Shown: positions 34,762 through 43,019, numbered from the stretch's first letter. The stretch: DNA of 64,000 nucleotides from JBBTIS01 sp038059855 (GCA_964357255.1 CAYHKQ010000002.1:5020-69019), one strand, 5' to 3'. Notes: generated by a model from the sequence alone, not told the origin. Made by a program: numbers and translations.

Positions 34762-35975
34762 TTTTAAAAAACAAGCGCATTATTCTTGGCGTCACCGGCA
34801 GCATCGCCGCGTATAAAGCCGCGGACTTAGCCAGCAAGCTAGCTCAAGCCGGAGCCTTGGTGGATACGGTTTTAACCCAAGCCGCCGAGCGTTTTATCTC
34901 ACCGCTCACATTCCAGTCCGTCACAGGACGTCCGGCCTTCACAGACGGCGATCTTTGGAACGGACAATCCCATGTGCTCCATCAGCAACTGGCCGCAGGC
35001 GCCGGTCTTCTCATTATTGCTCCGCTCACGGCTCACACGCTGGCCAAGTTGACCCAGGGCTTGGGCAACGATTTGCTAAGCCTGGTCGCTTTAAGCGCCG
35101 ATTGCCCCCTTCTTATTGCGCCGGCCATGGACGGCGGTATGTGCAAACATCCGGCGGTTCAAGAAAATTTACGCCTTTTAAGGGAGCGCGGCGCCGTCAT
35201 TGTCGGGCCCGAGCATGGACACCTGGCCTCAGGTTTAGAGGCCGTGGGCCGCATGAGCGAACCTTCGGAAATTTTAGGTCAGGCCCGCTATCTTTTGTCG
35301 CGCTCCGGCCCTTTAAAAAACCGGGTCGCGGTGATCACGGCCGGAGGCACTCAAGAGCCCGTGGACCCGGTGCGAGTTTTGGCTAATCGTTCCTCCGGCA
35401 AACAAGGGTTTGCCTTGGCGCAAGCCGCTCTTGACGCCGGAGCCCAGGTAATTTTGATTGCCGGCCCAACCGCCTTGTCGACTCCCATTGGAGCCCAGCG
35501 AAAAAACGTCCACACGGCAGAGGAAATGGCCCATGCCGTGCTCCATGCCTGCCATGAGGCGGACGCCTTGATTATGACGGCCGCTGTCGCTGATTTTAAG
35601 CCCTCCCAACCCGCGCGCCAAAAAATCAAAAAAGACAATGGTTTGGCCGCTATTGACCTGGAACCAACGCCGGATATTTTAAAGCTTATCGAACGCCAGC
35701 GCCGCCAAACAGGATTCCCAAAAATTGTGATCGGCTTTGCCGCGGAAAGCGAATGCCTTATCGAAAACGCCATGGCTAAACTTAAGAATAAAAATCTTTC
35801 CCTCATCGCGGCCAACAACGTCTCTGACGAAAATTCCGGCTTCGGCGCGGATGTCAATCAAGTCACCTTAATCGGCGCAGACGGCGCCGTAGAACCTCTC
35901 CCCAGGCTCCCCAAAACCGAAATCGCCCAAAAAATTATCCAACGATTGCTCGGGCTCCTGGCCAATTCCTCTTGA
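34758..35975 (+). CDS. coaBC: Phosphopantothenoylcysteine synthetase/decarboxylase
   Basis: A 405-residue bifunctional enzyme. The N-terminal flavodoxin-like CoaC domain (GVTGSIAAYKAADLAS, then APAMDGGM) is followed by the CoaB ligase domain (ITAGGTQEPVDPVR, LANRSSGKQG, AAVADFKP). Product is 4'-phosphopantetheine. Last gene of the operon; a short CCTCC/GGAGG hairpin follows at ~35980-35993 but lacks a good T tract. Confidence 0.96.
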   Translation: MILKNKRIILGVTGSIAAYKAADLASKLAQAGALVDTVLTQAAERFISPLTFQSVTGRPAFTDGDLWNGQSHVLHQQLAAGAGLLIIAPLTAHTLAKLTQGLGNDLLSLVALSADCPLLIAPAMDGGMCKHPAVQENLRLLRERGAVIVGPEHGHLASGLEAVGRMSEPSEILGQARYLLSRSGPLKNRVAVITAGGTQEPVDPVRVLANRSSGKQGFALAQAALDAGAQVILIAGPTALSTPIGAQRKNVHTAEEMAHAVLHACHEADALIMTAAVADFKPSQPARQKIKKDNGLAAIDLEPTPDILKLIERQRRQTGFPKIVIGFAAESECLIENAMAKLKNKNLSLIAANNVSDENSGFGADVNQVTLIGADGAVEPLPRLPKTEIAQKIIQRLLGLLANSS

Positions 35976-36039
35976 AAGCCTCCTCTGGAGGTAGCGGCCC
36001 CCAATCAAACCCTTTTCAATAAGTAAATTTTTCTAATTT

Positions 36040-36099
36040 ATGTCCTACTTGCCTCCCGAATGGAAAGAGCTCAGGCAGTTGATTCTCCAAAGAGACTTC
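36040..36099 (+). pseudogene. Possible N-terminal remnant of an HNH endonuclease
   Basis: ATG 36040 opens a frame whose first 20 residues (LPPEWKELRQLILQRDF) match the start of many HNH nucleases (WKxLRxxILxRD before the first zinc Cys pair). After the Asp-Phe the frame runs antisense into the truncated cytosine methyltransferase, so no HNH motif follows. It looks like one side of a recombination junction. Confidence 0.45.
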
Positions 36100-36563
36100 A
36101 GGCGTCGTATAAATTCATTAAAAACCGGGGGGGTCTTGAATTTCAGTAAGCCGGGGACGTTTTCCATCGAAACTATATCGGGCTGAATCTTTTCAATGAG
36201 ATCGGCGAAGTTATAAAGAAGGCTCCATTTGTCGCCCTTAGGCTTCTTGCTAGTGTAGCCAGAAAACGGTTGACACGGAGCGCATCCGACCAATATTCGC
36301 GTGTGTCCTTTCGGATACAGAGCGTTAATTTCGCTGGCCTTTATGTCCCGCACGTCGCACTTAATGAATTTTGCGACGTTATTTTTTTCATAGGAATATT
36401 TGCACGTGGGATCATTATCGATACCGGCCGCGATATTAAATCCTTCCTTAACGAAGCCATGTGTCATGCCGCCAGCTCCACAAAACAGATCAATGACGCT
36501 GACTGGATGAGGTGGGCTGCCAGCACGTTTACGAACATCCCTTCTCTTTCTAAAAATAGTCAT
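36045..36563 (-). pseudogene. C5-cytosine methyltransferase, C-terminally truncated
   Basis: 173 codons from ATG 36563 (1 nt after the vsr stop). Motif I (DLFCGAGGMTHGF), the catalytic PC motif IV (CAPCQPFSGY) and motif VI (MENVPGL) are intact. The target-recognition domain and motifs VIII-X are missing. The frame leaves recognisable homology at RRLKSL and ends 14 residues later in sequence that matches an HNH start on the other strand. Inactive as it stands. Vsr genes usually sit next to a C5 methyltransferase whose mismatches they repair, so this was probably Vsr's original partner. Confidence 0.8.
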
Positions 36564-36564
36564 G

Positions 36565-36987
36565 CTAAAAACAGCGTATCGCACTCCAAATCCTAAAAAT
36601 ATGGCTTTCCGGGTCGTTTTTAACGTCATGTTCCCAGATTCTTATAACTTTCCAACCCAAATTTCGAAGCCGACGATTTATCTGGCGATCCCTTCTTCTG
36701 TTCGCTGTGATCTTTTGAATCCAAAATGCCGCGTTGGTCGATGGAGTCAAATTGCGGGAGCACTTCGTGCATCCATGCCAAAAGCAACCATCAATAAATA
36801 GGCTCAACCGATGTGCAGGGAAAACAAAGTCGGGGGTACCTGGAAGACCTGGAAGATGTGATCTCCATCCACTTATATGATGAACACGTAGTAAGCGGCG
36901 AATGGCCATTTCCGTAGATTTTGTTCCACGCCCCTTGATTGCGACCATGATCTTGGAGCGTTTTTTTGCGGTAAAAACGTCTGCCAT
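36565..36987 (-). CDS. vsr: Vsr-type very short patch repair endonuclease
   Basis: A 140-residue PD-(D/E)XK nuclease that nicks at T:G mismatches left by deamination of 5-methylcytosine. MVAIKGRGTKSTE near the N-terminus, PGTPDFVFPAHRLSLFIDGCFWHGC with the catalytic Asp and His/Cys residues, and the C-terminal LGWKVIRIWEHD are diagnostic. ATG 36987 (MADVFTAKKRS) has GGAG upstream; the longer frame adds residues that do not belong to the family. It lies between a NotI-like endonuclease gene and a truncated C5 methyltransferase on the same strand. Confidence 0.93.
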   Translation of the reverse strand: MADVFTAKKRSKIMVAIKGRGTKSTEMAIRRLLRVHHISGWRSHLPGLPGTPDFVFPAHRLSLFIDGCFWHGCTKCSRNLTPSTNAAFWIQKITANRRRDRQINRRLRNLGWKVIRIWEHDVKNDPESHIFRIWSAIRCF

Positions 36988-37098
36988 CTTATTTCTCCAA
37001 CCCTGAATATTTCCCGTTCCCATAAATATTCTCACGCATTAAGTAGTTACCCAATTTTATTTTTTGACTTTGCGGCCAATCGTATCCATTTTGATCTC

Positions 37099-38208
37099 TC
37101 ATCTGGCAATGACGAGGATACCTGCCGGACGTCGATTGGCGAGCAGTTTTACCAAAGAAGACTTCGGGGGGCACACCCCTAGACGAATGATGTCCTGAAA
37201 CGACGGTTTGTTTGGAGTCCCGTCGGGGCGAATTGGCCCCGCGAACAATTTTCCTTGGGCTAATTCCACAACGCCATGTTTCTTCTCCATATCGGTCCCG
37301 TAAGACAACGCCATTACGTTGACTTCGGAGGTTCGCTCGGCCAGAAATTGGCGCAGGTCCAGCGCCGTCGATCTCGATATGTAATCCACGAGCACGTCCT
37401 GCAGAATCCAAAAAGCTGTTCCGCCCCAACGAATGGCTATCTCTGACTTAACCACCAGCTGGCTGACCATCCGTGCCCACACCTGCCGGTAATTGATGCC
37501 TGGTGCTTCGTGCTCCTTCCCAAGGATTGCATCCTCGAAGGACATTGGGATGGTATTTCTTTTGGTCTTGTTGCCTCCCGATGTGCTGCAGGTCATGATT
37601 TCAACAAGCATCGGTTCTCCGTAGGGAAAGTCCTCTACAAAATACTTGCCTTCTCTTCGCGCCATTGAGTACCCCGCGCTTTCGGCGGCATCCCTGACGA
37701 GCCCCCATTTTTGCCCAGTATCACTTTCAACGTCGCGCTGGGAACGCCGGCCAAGCGGCATCACGATATAATCGAAAGCGTAGTCGAAGGTCCTCCTTGT
37801 CCCATCATCGGACATTTCGAATTTCAATTTTACTTCGGGCCAGACGCCTAGCCTCGTCCCGGGGCGGTACTTGCTGTGCTTCAGGAGAAAGGATTTGGTC
37901 GCGTCCTGGTGGCGAGGCGCTTTTCCTCCATGCGACGCCAAGACCATGAGGCGTCTTGGACAAACGATCCAGGGGGCTTCATTGGGGCGGGGCTGGATCG
38001 AGCATACGCCAGAAGGGACGACCTTTTTGCTTGGAAAGTAGCGTTGCAACCCCGGCTTGCCGGCAAGGGTGACATTTGAAAGATAGCGATTCCCGCCGCC
38101 GTCGCAATCGAGACCTGAAAACGGACATAGCGCCGCCTTGCGGCAGGCCTCCGCCTCGGGCGACCTGTCGGTTATGCGGTGACCAAAGAGTTCGTAGATT
38201 TTCGGCAC
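37099..38208 (-). CDS. NotI-family restriction endonuclease
   Basis: A 369-residue protein resembling R.NotI in order and spacing. ELFGHR starts it; four Cys in NotI-like contexts (C28 in CPF, C35, C69 in GVC, C83 in VCP) match the structural iron site. The PD-(D/E)XK core is seen at D146 (FDYAFDY) and E203 (LVEIM), corresponding to NotI D160 and E182; NotI's following Gln is Met205 here. GTG 38208 starts inside the last 37 bp of the adjacent C5 methyltransferase gene, so the pair forms a type II R-M unit. A GC-rich recognition site would be consistent with the family, but is not readable. Resemblance is from memory of the NotI sequence, not a search. Confidence 0.8.
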   Translation of the reverse strand: MPKIYELFGHRITDRSPEAEACRKAALCPFSGLDCDGGGNRYLSNVTLAGKPGLQRYFPSKKVVPSGVCSIQPRPNEAPWIVCPRRLMVLASHGGKAPRHQDATKSFLLKHSKYRPGTRLGVWPEVKLKFEMSDDGTRRTFDYAFDYIVMPLGRRSQRDVESDTGQKWGLVRDAAESAGYSMARREGKYFVEDFPYGEPMLVEIMTCSTSGGNKTKRNTIPMSFEDAILGKEHEAPGINYRQVWARMVSQLVVKSEIAIRWGGTAFWILQDVLVDYISRSTALDLRQFLAERTSEVNVMALSYGTDMEKKHGVVELAQGKLFAGPIRPDGTPNKPSFQDIIRLGVCPPKSSLVKLLANRRPAGILVIAR

Positions 38209-39320
38209 GTGATAACCTTGACGATCTGTTGAGCAATGGCCCGAGCTACTGGGGGAGGAACAGAATTCGCTACCTGCCGGTGCTGATCCAGGTCTCGAAC
38301 GGTTCCGGTTCTCCTTCTAATCGGCCCCTTCAATACATACGAGTCAGGATATCCATGAAGCCGCAGGTACTCTCGCGGCGTAAGGTAGCGGTCCTTGATT
38401 GGATGGAAGAAAATCTCACCGCATCTAAGCGTGTTTGAGGCCTTGTTTCTAGCCAAACGCCGAAACTTCGTCGAATCTTTTAGCTTCAGATTCATCACCT
38501 GATCTTTTGGCAAATGCAATTGCGCGCCAAGGTAGCTCCCCTCAGGCACGCCCTGCATCCTCTCTATCTCTCTTTTCGGCGTAACGTCCACGTGGCTGTC
38601 CTCGCGGAGCTTGCCGCTCTTGATCTTTTTTCCAGGCTTCCCCAAATCCCTGATCGCCTCGTCTACCGTCACATAGGGCATCAGAGGGAATAACGAGTCA
38701 ACGCGGTCTTCCGGCCCATGAGTCGGCGAAGGAAACTCAAATCCATTCGGCTTTTCTGTCGCAACGATGAACACGCGTTCTCGCAATTGGGGCACGCCAA
38801 AATCTGCGGCCTTTATTACTCGCCACTTGGGAACATAGTCTATGTCCTCAAGTTTCGATAGGACAAGATCGAACACTCCGCCCCTGCGGCCTTTCTGATC
38901 CGGAGCCGTCATTAGCCCTTTAACTTGCTCGAAGAGAATCGCCTTTGGCCTAAGTGCTTCGGCAAATCGGATGAGTTCGAAAATCAACAAACCACGCGGA
39001 TCGGAGAGCGAGCCCTGCTTGCCGATTTGAGAAAACGGTTGGCAGGGCGGACCGCCAAATAGTAGGGCGAGCTCACCACGCACAAGTCCAACCTCCTTCC
39101 TAATTTCCTCTGGGTTTGCGTTCCTGACGTCGCCTTCGAACACCTTCGTTCTGCGATTCTCTCTAACAATATTTGTCCGGAGAGTATCGCAGCAGTGACG
39201 ATCTAGCTCGAAGCAGGCAAGCACATCAAACCCAGCGCCTGTGACCCCAATATCCATTCCACCGGCACCCGTGAACAGCGAGATCGCCGACATTCTTTTC
39301 ATCACATTTCTACTATTCAT
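38172..39320 (-). CDS. C5-cytosine DNA methyltransferase
   Basis: A 382-residue, complete m5C methyltransferase. Motif I (SLFTGAGGMDIG), IV with catalytic Cys (FGGPPCQPFSQIG), VI (FEQVKGL, where ENV is usual), VIII (PQLRERVFIVA), IX-X (RYLTPREYLRLHGYP and QVANSVPPPVA) are present, with a ~100-residue target-recognition region between VIII and IX. It overlaps the NotI-like endonuclease gene by 37 bp and should protect host sites. The ENV-to-EQV change in motif VI is atypical but keeps the Glu. Start among three Met (39320, 39302, 39293) is uncertain; none has a strong ribosome site. Confidence 0.92.
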   Translation of the reverse strand: MNSRNVMKRMSAISLFTGAGGMDIGVTGAGFDVLACFELDRHCCDTLRTNIVRENRRTKVFEGDVRNANPEEIRKEVGLVRGELALLFGGPPCQPFSQIGKQGSLSDPRGLLIFELIRFAEALRPKAILFEQVKGLMTAPDQKGRRGGVFDLVLSKLEDIDYVPKWRVIKAADFGVPQLRERVFIVATEKPNGFEFPSPTHGPEDRVDSLFPLMPYVTVDEAIRDLGKPGKKIKSGKLREDSHVDVTPKREIERMQGVPEGSYLGAQLHLPKDQVMNLKLKDSTKFRRLARNKASNTLRCGEIFFHPIKDRYLTPREYLRLHGYPDSYVLKGPIRRRTGTVRDLDQHRQVANSVPPPVARAIAQQIVKVITCRKSTNSLVTA

Positions 39321-39543
39321 GGAAATTTTTAGGACACTTTGCCTATCTTTAACATGTGAGTAAACATTCTATTGAATTATGTGGGGCATCATCCGGATTG
39401 CGGTATTTATTTTATCGTACGCACGCAGGAGTCTGCTTCCCTCGCATCTATTTGATCGTTGGGGTTCAGCTTAAAACTTGAACTTTTCCTCAAACGAAGG
39501 TAGCACCTCTAGCTCGGCCTTGGGCTGGGCGATGGAGGTACTT
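39321..39543. other. Divergent spacer
   Basis: AT-rich spacer between the methyltransferase and the recombinase-tail-like gene. The right end (39491-39543) is the conserved leader element shared with 45098-45148. I see no other feature. Confidence 0.4.
39491..39543 (+). repeat. Conserved leader element, copy 1
   Basis: ACGAAGGTAGCACCTCT, a GGCC-containing hairpin region and GATGGAGGTA precede ATG 39544. The same arrangement precedes ATG 45149, with about three quarters of positions shared by eye. It includes the Shine-Dalgarno GGAGG. Possible autoregulatory target of the proteins it precedes. Confidence 0.6.
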
Positions 39544-40002
39544 ATGGAAAAATCGAAAAAATATCTGCCGGAGATAACCCCAGAAGAAAGGGGAGCGCAG
39601 ATCGTTGAATTACTGGCGGCAGCCGCTGTGCGGCTTGCCAGAAAACAGAAAGCCACGGGGAAGGAGGTTTCGGCTACTGAACCGAGAGTTTCCGGGGAGG
39701 TTGTTAAAATCACTGTTTCAAAACCTATCCCCAAAGAGATCGTTATTGACCTTCCCCCATTTCAAAAAGGACGTATACCCTTTGGGGAAAGTCGGGCCGG
39801 TCAAGGCATAAGGAAAATAAACGCCACCGAATTGTCCTGGATGAAACGAATCCTGGCCTGGGCCTCCGAGGGTCACTCGCTGGCCAAGATTGTGGGAAGG
39901 CTGAATAAAGAAGATCATGAGACTAGATACGCCGGTAAATGGAATAGAGCCAAGGTCTGGTGGGTCTTAAAAAGGGCAAAAGAGCAGGGCACCACAGAAT
40001 AA
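39544..40002 (+). CDS. Small recombinase-tail-like DNA-binding protein (copy 1)
   Basis: A 152-residue protein whose C-terminal ~60 residues (ATELSWMKRI...GHSLAKIVGRLNKEDHET...KWNRAKVWWVLKRAKE) resemble the HTH-like end of the 'Recombinase' domain of large serine recombinases (IAxxLNxxG...W...xVxxIL). KGRIPFGES echoes the GxxPFGY motif at the start of that domain. No catalytic resolvase domain is present. Start ATG 39544 has GGAGG 6 bases upstream. A clear paralogue lies at 45149-45565. They flank the R-M and DGQHR-HEPN genes and may be regulators or excision/transfer accessory factors. Confidence 0.6.
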   Translation: MEKSKKYLPEITPEERGAQIVELLAAAAVRLARKQKATGKEVSATEPRVSGEVVKITVSKPIPKEIVIDLPPFQKGRIPFGESRAGQGIRKINATELSWMKRILAWASEGHSLAKIVGRLNKEDHETRYAGKWNRAKVWWVLKRAKEQGTTE

Positions 40003-40135
40003 CCCCGTAGCGACTTACCCATCTTACCTGGATTAAATTGGCCAAGGCTTGGGTTGTTCATTTCAAAATAGTCCCATTCGTCAAATAATCCTCCTGGCCG
40101 CTAAAAAAGATATGAGCGCCAAAAATCCTGCCCGG

Positions 40136-40204
40136 GTCCAACGGTAATAGAAAAAGTTTCGCTGACCGTCCAACATCTGACCCCGAGTCCAACGGTATCA
40201 GAAA
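40136..40204. repeat. Short direct repeat GTCCAACGGTA
   Basis: GTCCAACGGTAATAGAAA (40136-40153) recurs with two changes as GTCCAACGGTATCAGAAA at 40187-40204, a 51-bp period. It lies directly before the HTH gene at 40212. Probably a remnant of a duplicated or recombined coding stretch rather than a CRISPR. Confidence 0.5.
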
Positions 40205-40211
40205 CCGATTA

Positions 40212-40700
40212 TTGCAATTAAACCCACTTTTATTCCTGGAAAACGATCCCGACGGGCCTTTGCTGTGGGATGAATCCCATTTTGAAATCGTTAGGCTTGC
40301 CAAGGGCCAAAAAGTCATGTTGTCGCCCGATGAAGCCCAAGCCATAAAACAACACCAGCGCCGCTACCGGGAACCGCGCCCGCCTCGGATTCAGCTTCTT
40401 CTAAGGCAAACTTATCGCCTGAAGGGCCGCCTGGACGGGACCCCTGGCTTAACCCGCGATGCTTTGGCTGGGGAGGCTGACATTAGCCCCTCCTACCTGA
40501 CTCGAATCTTAAATCTTCTTAACTTGGCACCGGAAATCCAGCGGCACATTTTGGCCATACCACCATCCGCAAAACAGGGGTCGATCACGGAGCATCGGAT
40601 AAAACATTTAACCCGAAACGGAAATTGGAAGTTTCAGATCAAAGAGTTTGATCATCTCCTCGACCTAAACGGCAAAAGTAGGCCCGCCGTCCCCATCTAA
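40212..40700 (+). CDS. HTH (KorB/ParB-like) DNA-binding protein, start uncertain
   Basis: 162 codons from a TTG. The central block TRDALAGEADISPSYLTRILNLLNLAPEIQRHIL (in parts) is a helix-turn-helix of the ParB/KorB type seen in small proteins that accompany serine recombinases on mobile elements. No good ribosome site precedes the TTG and the upstream 75 bp contain short direct repeats, so the 5' end may be rearranged. It is in the same orientation as the recombinase-tail gene upstream and the LexA-like gene downstream. It may regulate element functions. Confidence 0.55.
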   Translation: MQLNPLLFLENDPDGPLLWDESHFEIVRLAKGQKVMLSPDEAQAIKQHQRRYREPRPPRIQLLLRQTYRLKGRLDGTPGLTRDALAGEADISPSYLTRILNLLNLAPEIQRHILAIPPSAKQGSITEHRIKHLTRNGNWKFQIKEFDHLLDLNGKSRPAVPI

Positions 40701-40709
40701 TTTTTGGAT

Positions 40710-40760
40710 ATAGAACAATTTATTGAACACTTGACATATCGTTCTATCATCTGGTAACAT
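40710..40760 (+). promoter_or_regulatory. Promoter with inverted-repeat operator for LexA-like gene
   Basis: TTGACA (40731-40736), 18 bp, TAACAT (40755-40760). ATAGAAC (40710-40716) and its inverse GTTCTAT (40741-40747) flank the -35 hexamer, a probable operator for the regulator it drives. The predicted transcription start falls at or next to ATG 40768 and there is no ribosome-binding site, so the transcript is probably leaderless. Confidence 0.6.
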
Positions 40761-40767
40761 TATCTCA

Positions 40768-41379
40768 ATGGCGCAAGTCCAGTTAAACCCAATTCAAAAT
40801 AAAATTTTGAAACTCATGGAGCGGAATATCGAGGAGCCGCTTTCTTACCGCGATCTGGCTAGAGAAGTTGATGTTGCGTCAACCAACACCATCGCTTATC
40901 ACCTCCGCCTGCTTGAAAAAAAGGGATACCTTAAACGCGATCCGGTCAATCCGCATGGCTATGCTGTGCTAATCAAGCCGGAAACCGGCGTGGCTTACCT
41001 TAATCTTTACGGGTTAGCCCATTGCGGACCAAGGGGGTCATTGTTGGATGGCCATCCCATTGATAGGCTGCCTGTCGCGGCGCGCATGATTCCTTTTTCC
41101 GTAGCCGATGCTTTTTTAGTTAAAGCCAAAGGGAATTCGATGGAACCGCGAATTTATGACGGGGATATTGTCGTGGCCAAAAAACAAAATATCGCCGAAA
41201 CAGGCGACCTTGTCGTTTGCGTAAATCAAGGCGAATCTCTGATCAAAAAAATCAAGCGAGAAAAGCATGGAATTATTCTTAGCTCGCTAAACACAAAATA
41301 CGAACCCTTTTTGGCCTCCAAGGAAGATTTTCGAATCGAAGGAACAGTGAAGGCAATAATTTCCAAAACGGTGGCATAA
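40768..41379 (+). CDS. LexA/S24-type repressor with winged HTH
   Basis: A 203-residue protein. An N-terminal LexA-like winged HTH (QNKILKLMERN...NTIAYHLRLLEKKGYL) is joined to an S24 peptidase domain. The nucleophile is Ser124 (GNSMEP) and the general-base Lys is at 160/161. The self-cleavage site is likely Cys86-Gly87 (LAHCGP), the same Cys-Gly pair used by UmuD. It ends 2 bp before the methyltransferase start, so it is the first gene of the R-M operon. It probably controls R-M or island expression and could release it after DNA damage. It differs from housekeeping LexA in its unusual operator. Confidence 0.85.
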   Translation: MAQVQLNPIQNKILKLMERNIEEPLSYRDLAREVDVASTNTIAYHLRLLEKKGYLKRDPVNPHGYAVLIKPETGVAYLNLYGLAHCGPRGSLLDGHPIDRLPVAARMIPFSVADAFLVKAKGNSMEPRIYDGDIVVAKKQNIAETGDLVVCVNQGESLIKKIKREKHGIILSSLNTKYEPFLASKEDFRIEGTVKAIISKTVA

Positions 41380-41381
41380 TA

Positions 41382-42338
41382 ATGGAAGATATGGCAGGAA
41401 CGCTTTTCTCTAAAGTTAATCCAGTTGGGAAAATTATGCGGAATTATAATCCCGATGCCGCCGCAACGCTTTATCTTGGCGATCGCCTTGAATTGCTTAA
41501 ACAAATTCCTTCCAAATCAGCCAGACTTATCGTAACGTCACCGCCTTACAATATCGGCAAGCAATACGAAAAAAGAACAAGCCTTGAGGATTACCTGCGG
41601 GGCCAAGAGGAAACCATAACGGCATGTTATGAAGTGCTTGCTGACGATGGTAGTTTATGCTGGCAGGTCGGTAACCATATCAGTCTTGACGGCGAAGTTT
41701 ATCCGCTCGACATTTTGATTTACCCCATCTGCAAAAAATTAGGCCTTAAACTCCGCAATCGTATCGTCTGGACCTTTGAGCATGGCTTGCACTGCACCAG
41801 GCGGTTTTCCGGCCGCCACGAAACGATCTTGTGGTTTGCGAAATCAGATCAGCACATTTTTAATCTGGATCCGGTTAGAATTCCACAAAAATATCCAGGT
41901 AAAAAATCGTTCAAGGGTCCTGATAAAGGAAAATTTACGTGCAACCCCCTTGGGAAAAACCCCGGAGACGTTTGGGTAATTCCAAACGTAAAAAATAACC
42001 ATATCGAAAAAACCATTCATCCTTGCCAATTCCCAATAGAACTCATTGAGCGTTTGGTGCTAAGTATGACCAGTCGGGGCGACTTGGTGATTGATCCATA
42101 TATGGGTGTGGGCAGCGCCCTTTGTGCGGCTGTCCGGCATGGCCGGCGTGGAGCGGGTGCTGATATTAATAAGGACTACCTGGATGTTGCCAGGCAGAGG
42201 GTTACATTAGCGGTTCAGGGTTTGCTAAAAACTCGACCAATGGGGAAACCTGTTTATACCCCTAACGGCAATTGCAAGTTGGCCAAGCCGCCTAAAGAGT
42301 TTGAGTTGCTCCGCAAGGAAGCCTTGCTGATTTCCTAA
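41382..42338 (+). CDS. TSPPY-type DNA methyltransferase (probable m4C)
   Basis: A 318-residue exocyclic-amino methyltransferase with motif order IV then I (beta class). TSPPYNIGK at residues 52-60 is catalytic; DPYMGVGSALCAA at ~237-249 binds SAM. TSPPY is the usual form in N4-cytosine enzymes. It faces a convergent BstYI/BglII-like endonuclease gene 6 bp away; known BglII/BstYI systems pair with m4C methylases. It likely protects the same GATC-core sites (R^GATCY or A^GATCT); that site is inference from the nuclease family. Confidence 0.88.
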   Translation: MEDMAGTLFSKVNPVGKIMRNYNPDAAATLYLGDRLELLKQIPSKSARLIVTSPPYNIGKQYEKRTSLEDYLRGQEETITACYEVLADDGSLCWQVGNHISLDGEVYPLDILIYPICKKLGLKLRNRIVWTFEHGLHCTRRFSGRHETILWFAKSDQHIFNLDPVRIPQKYPGKKSFKGPDKGKFTCNPLGKNPGDVWVIPNVKNNHIEKTIHPCQFPIELIERLVLSMTSRGDLVIDPYMGVGSALCAAVRHGRRGAGADINKDYLDVARQRVTLAVQGLLKTRPMGKPVYTPNGNCKLAKPPKEFELLRKEALLIS

Positions 42339-42344
42339 TCCCGT

Positions 42345-43019
42345 CTATTTCGGACCAGGCTTAGTTTTCTTCCGAGGCCGGTCGGCCTCTTTCGCAGCAT
42401 AAAGTGCCTGGGGATTCTCAAGAAACCGGCGTTGTTTTTCCTCTTTGGCTTTTTCTTCTGCGTCGGTTAAGCCAATTCCAAGAACTAATACCGGAATGTC
42501 AATGTTGGAAACGCCGCGCTCCTTGAAATCAATTAAAATTTGCTCGAACTCAGAGACGCCAGTAGACATTTCGTGAGCTAGAGAACTATAGGCCACGATC
42601 TCGATGCCGCAGTCAATAAAACCCCTTTTATGAAAAATGATCATCTTTGAAAAAATGTCATATCCCATGAAAGCGTATTTGCCGAACTGGATTTCAAGAC
42701 CCACTTTGTTTTTAATACCATCCATTTCGCGGAAACGGTTTTCGCCAAAGCCAATGCGAGGTTCCTTGAATTTTTTCTTTTTACCAGTCGCGGCTTCCGT
42801 CCATCCTAATGGGTGCAGGAAAGTTTTGATTTCTTCGTTCAGAATCGCCGGCGCAAACAACAGGTGGTTCGGCATGGTTTTTTCCTCGCTGACCTTGCGC
42901 AGGCATTCAATGGCTTTCGTTTGAGTTATGGCATTAACCACGTCTTGATATTCAGCGGGATGAGTCGAGCGGATAAACTTTTCTCCGCCATTGAAGGAAT
43001 AGGTTTCGATAATTTTCAC
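42345..43019 (-). CDS. BstYI/BglII-family restriction endonuclease
   Basis: 224 residues from GTG 43019. The N-terminus (KIIETYSFNGGEKFI) and the core KNKVGLEIQFGKYAF correspond closely to R.BstYI. Asp100, Glu109 and Gln111 reproduce the D...ExQ active site with the same D-to-E spacing. MSTGVSEFEQIL matches the MSSGISYYE block. Family members cut RGATCY or AGATCT, so a GATC core is expected. A TTG further upstream (43055) is less likely as start. The basic C-terminal tail (RPRKKTKPGPK) is extra. Comparison is from memory. Confidence 0.88.
   Translation of the reverse strand: MKIIETYSFNGGEKFIRSTHPAEYQDVVNAITQTKAIECLRKVSEEKTMPNHLLFAPAILNEEIKTFLHPLGWTEAATGKKKKFKEPRIGFGENRFREMDGIKNKVGLEIQFGKYAFMGYDIFSKMIIFHKRGFIDCGIEIVAYSSLAHEMSTGVSEFEQILIDFKERGVSNIDIPVLVLGIGLTDAEEKAKEEKQRRFLENPQALYAAKEADRPRKKTKPGPK

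Noticed and set aside
40136..40204. CRISPR array
   Set aside because: Only two imperfect copies of an 18-bp sequence; no array, leader or cas genes in the window.
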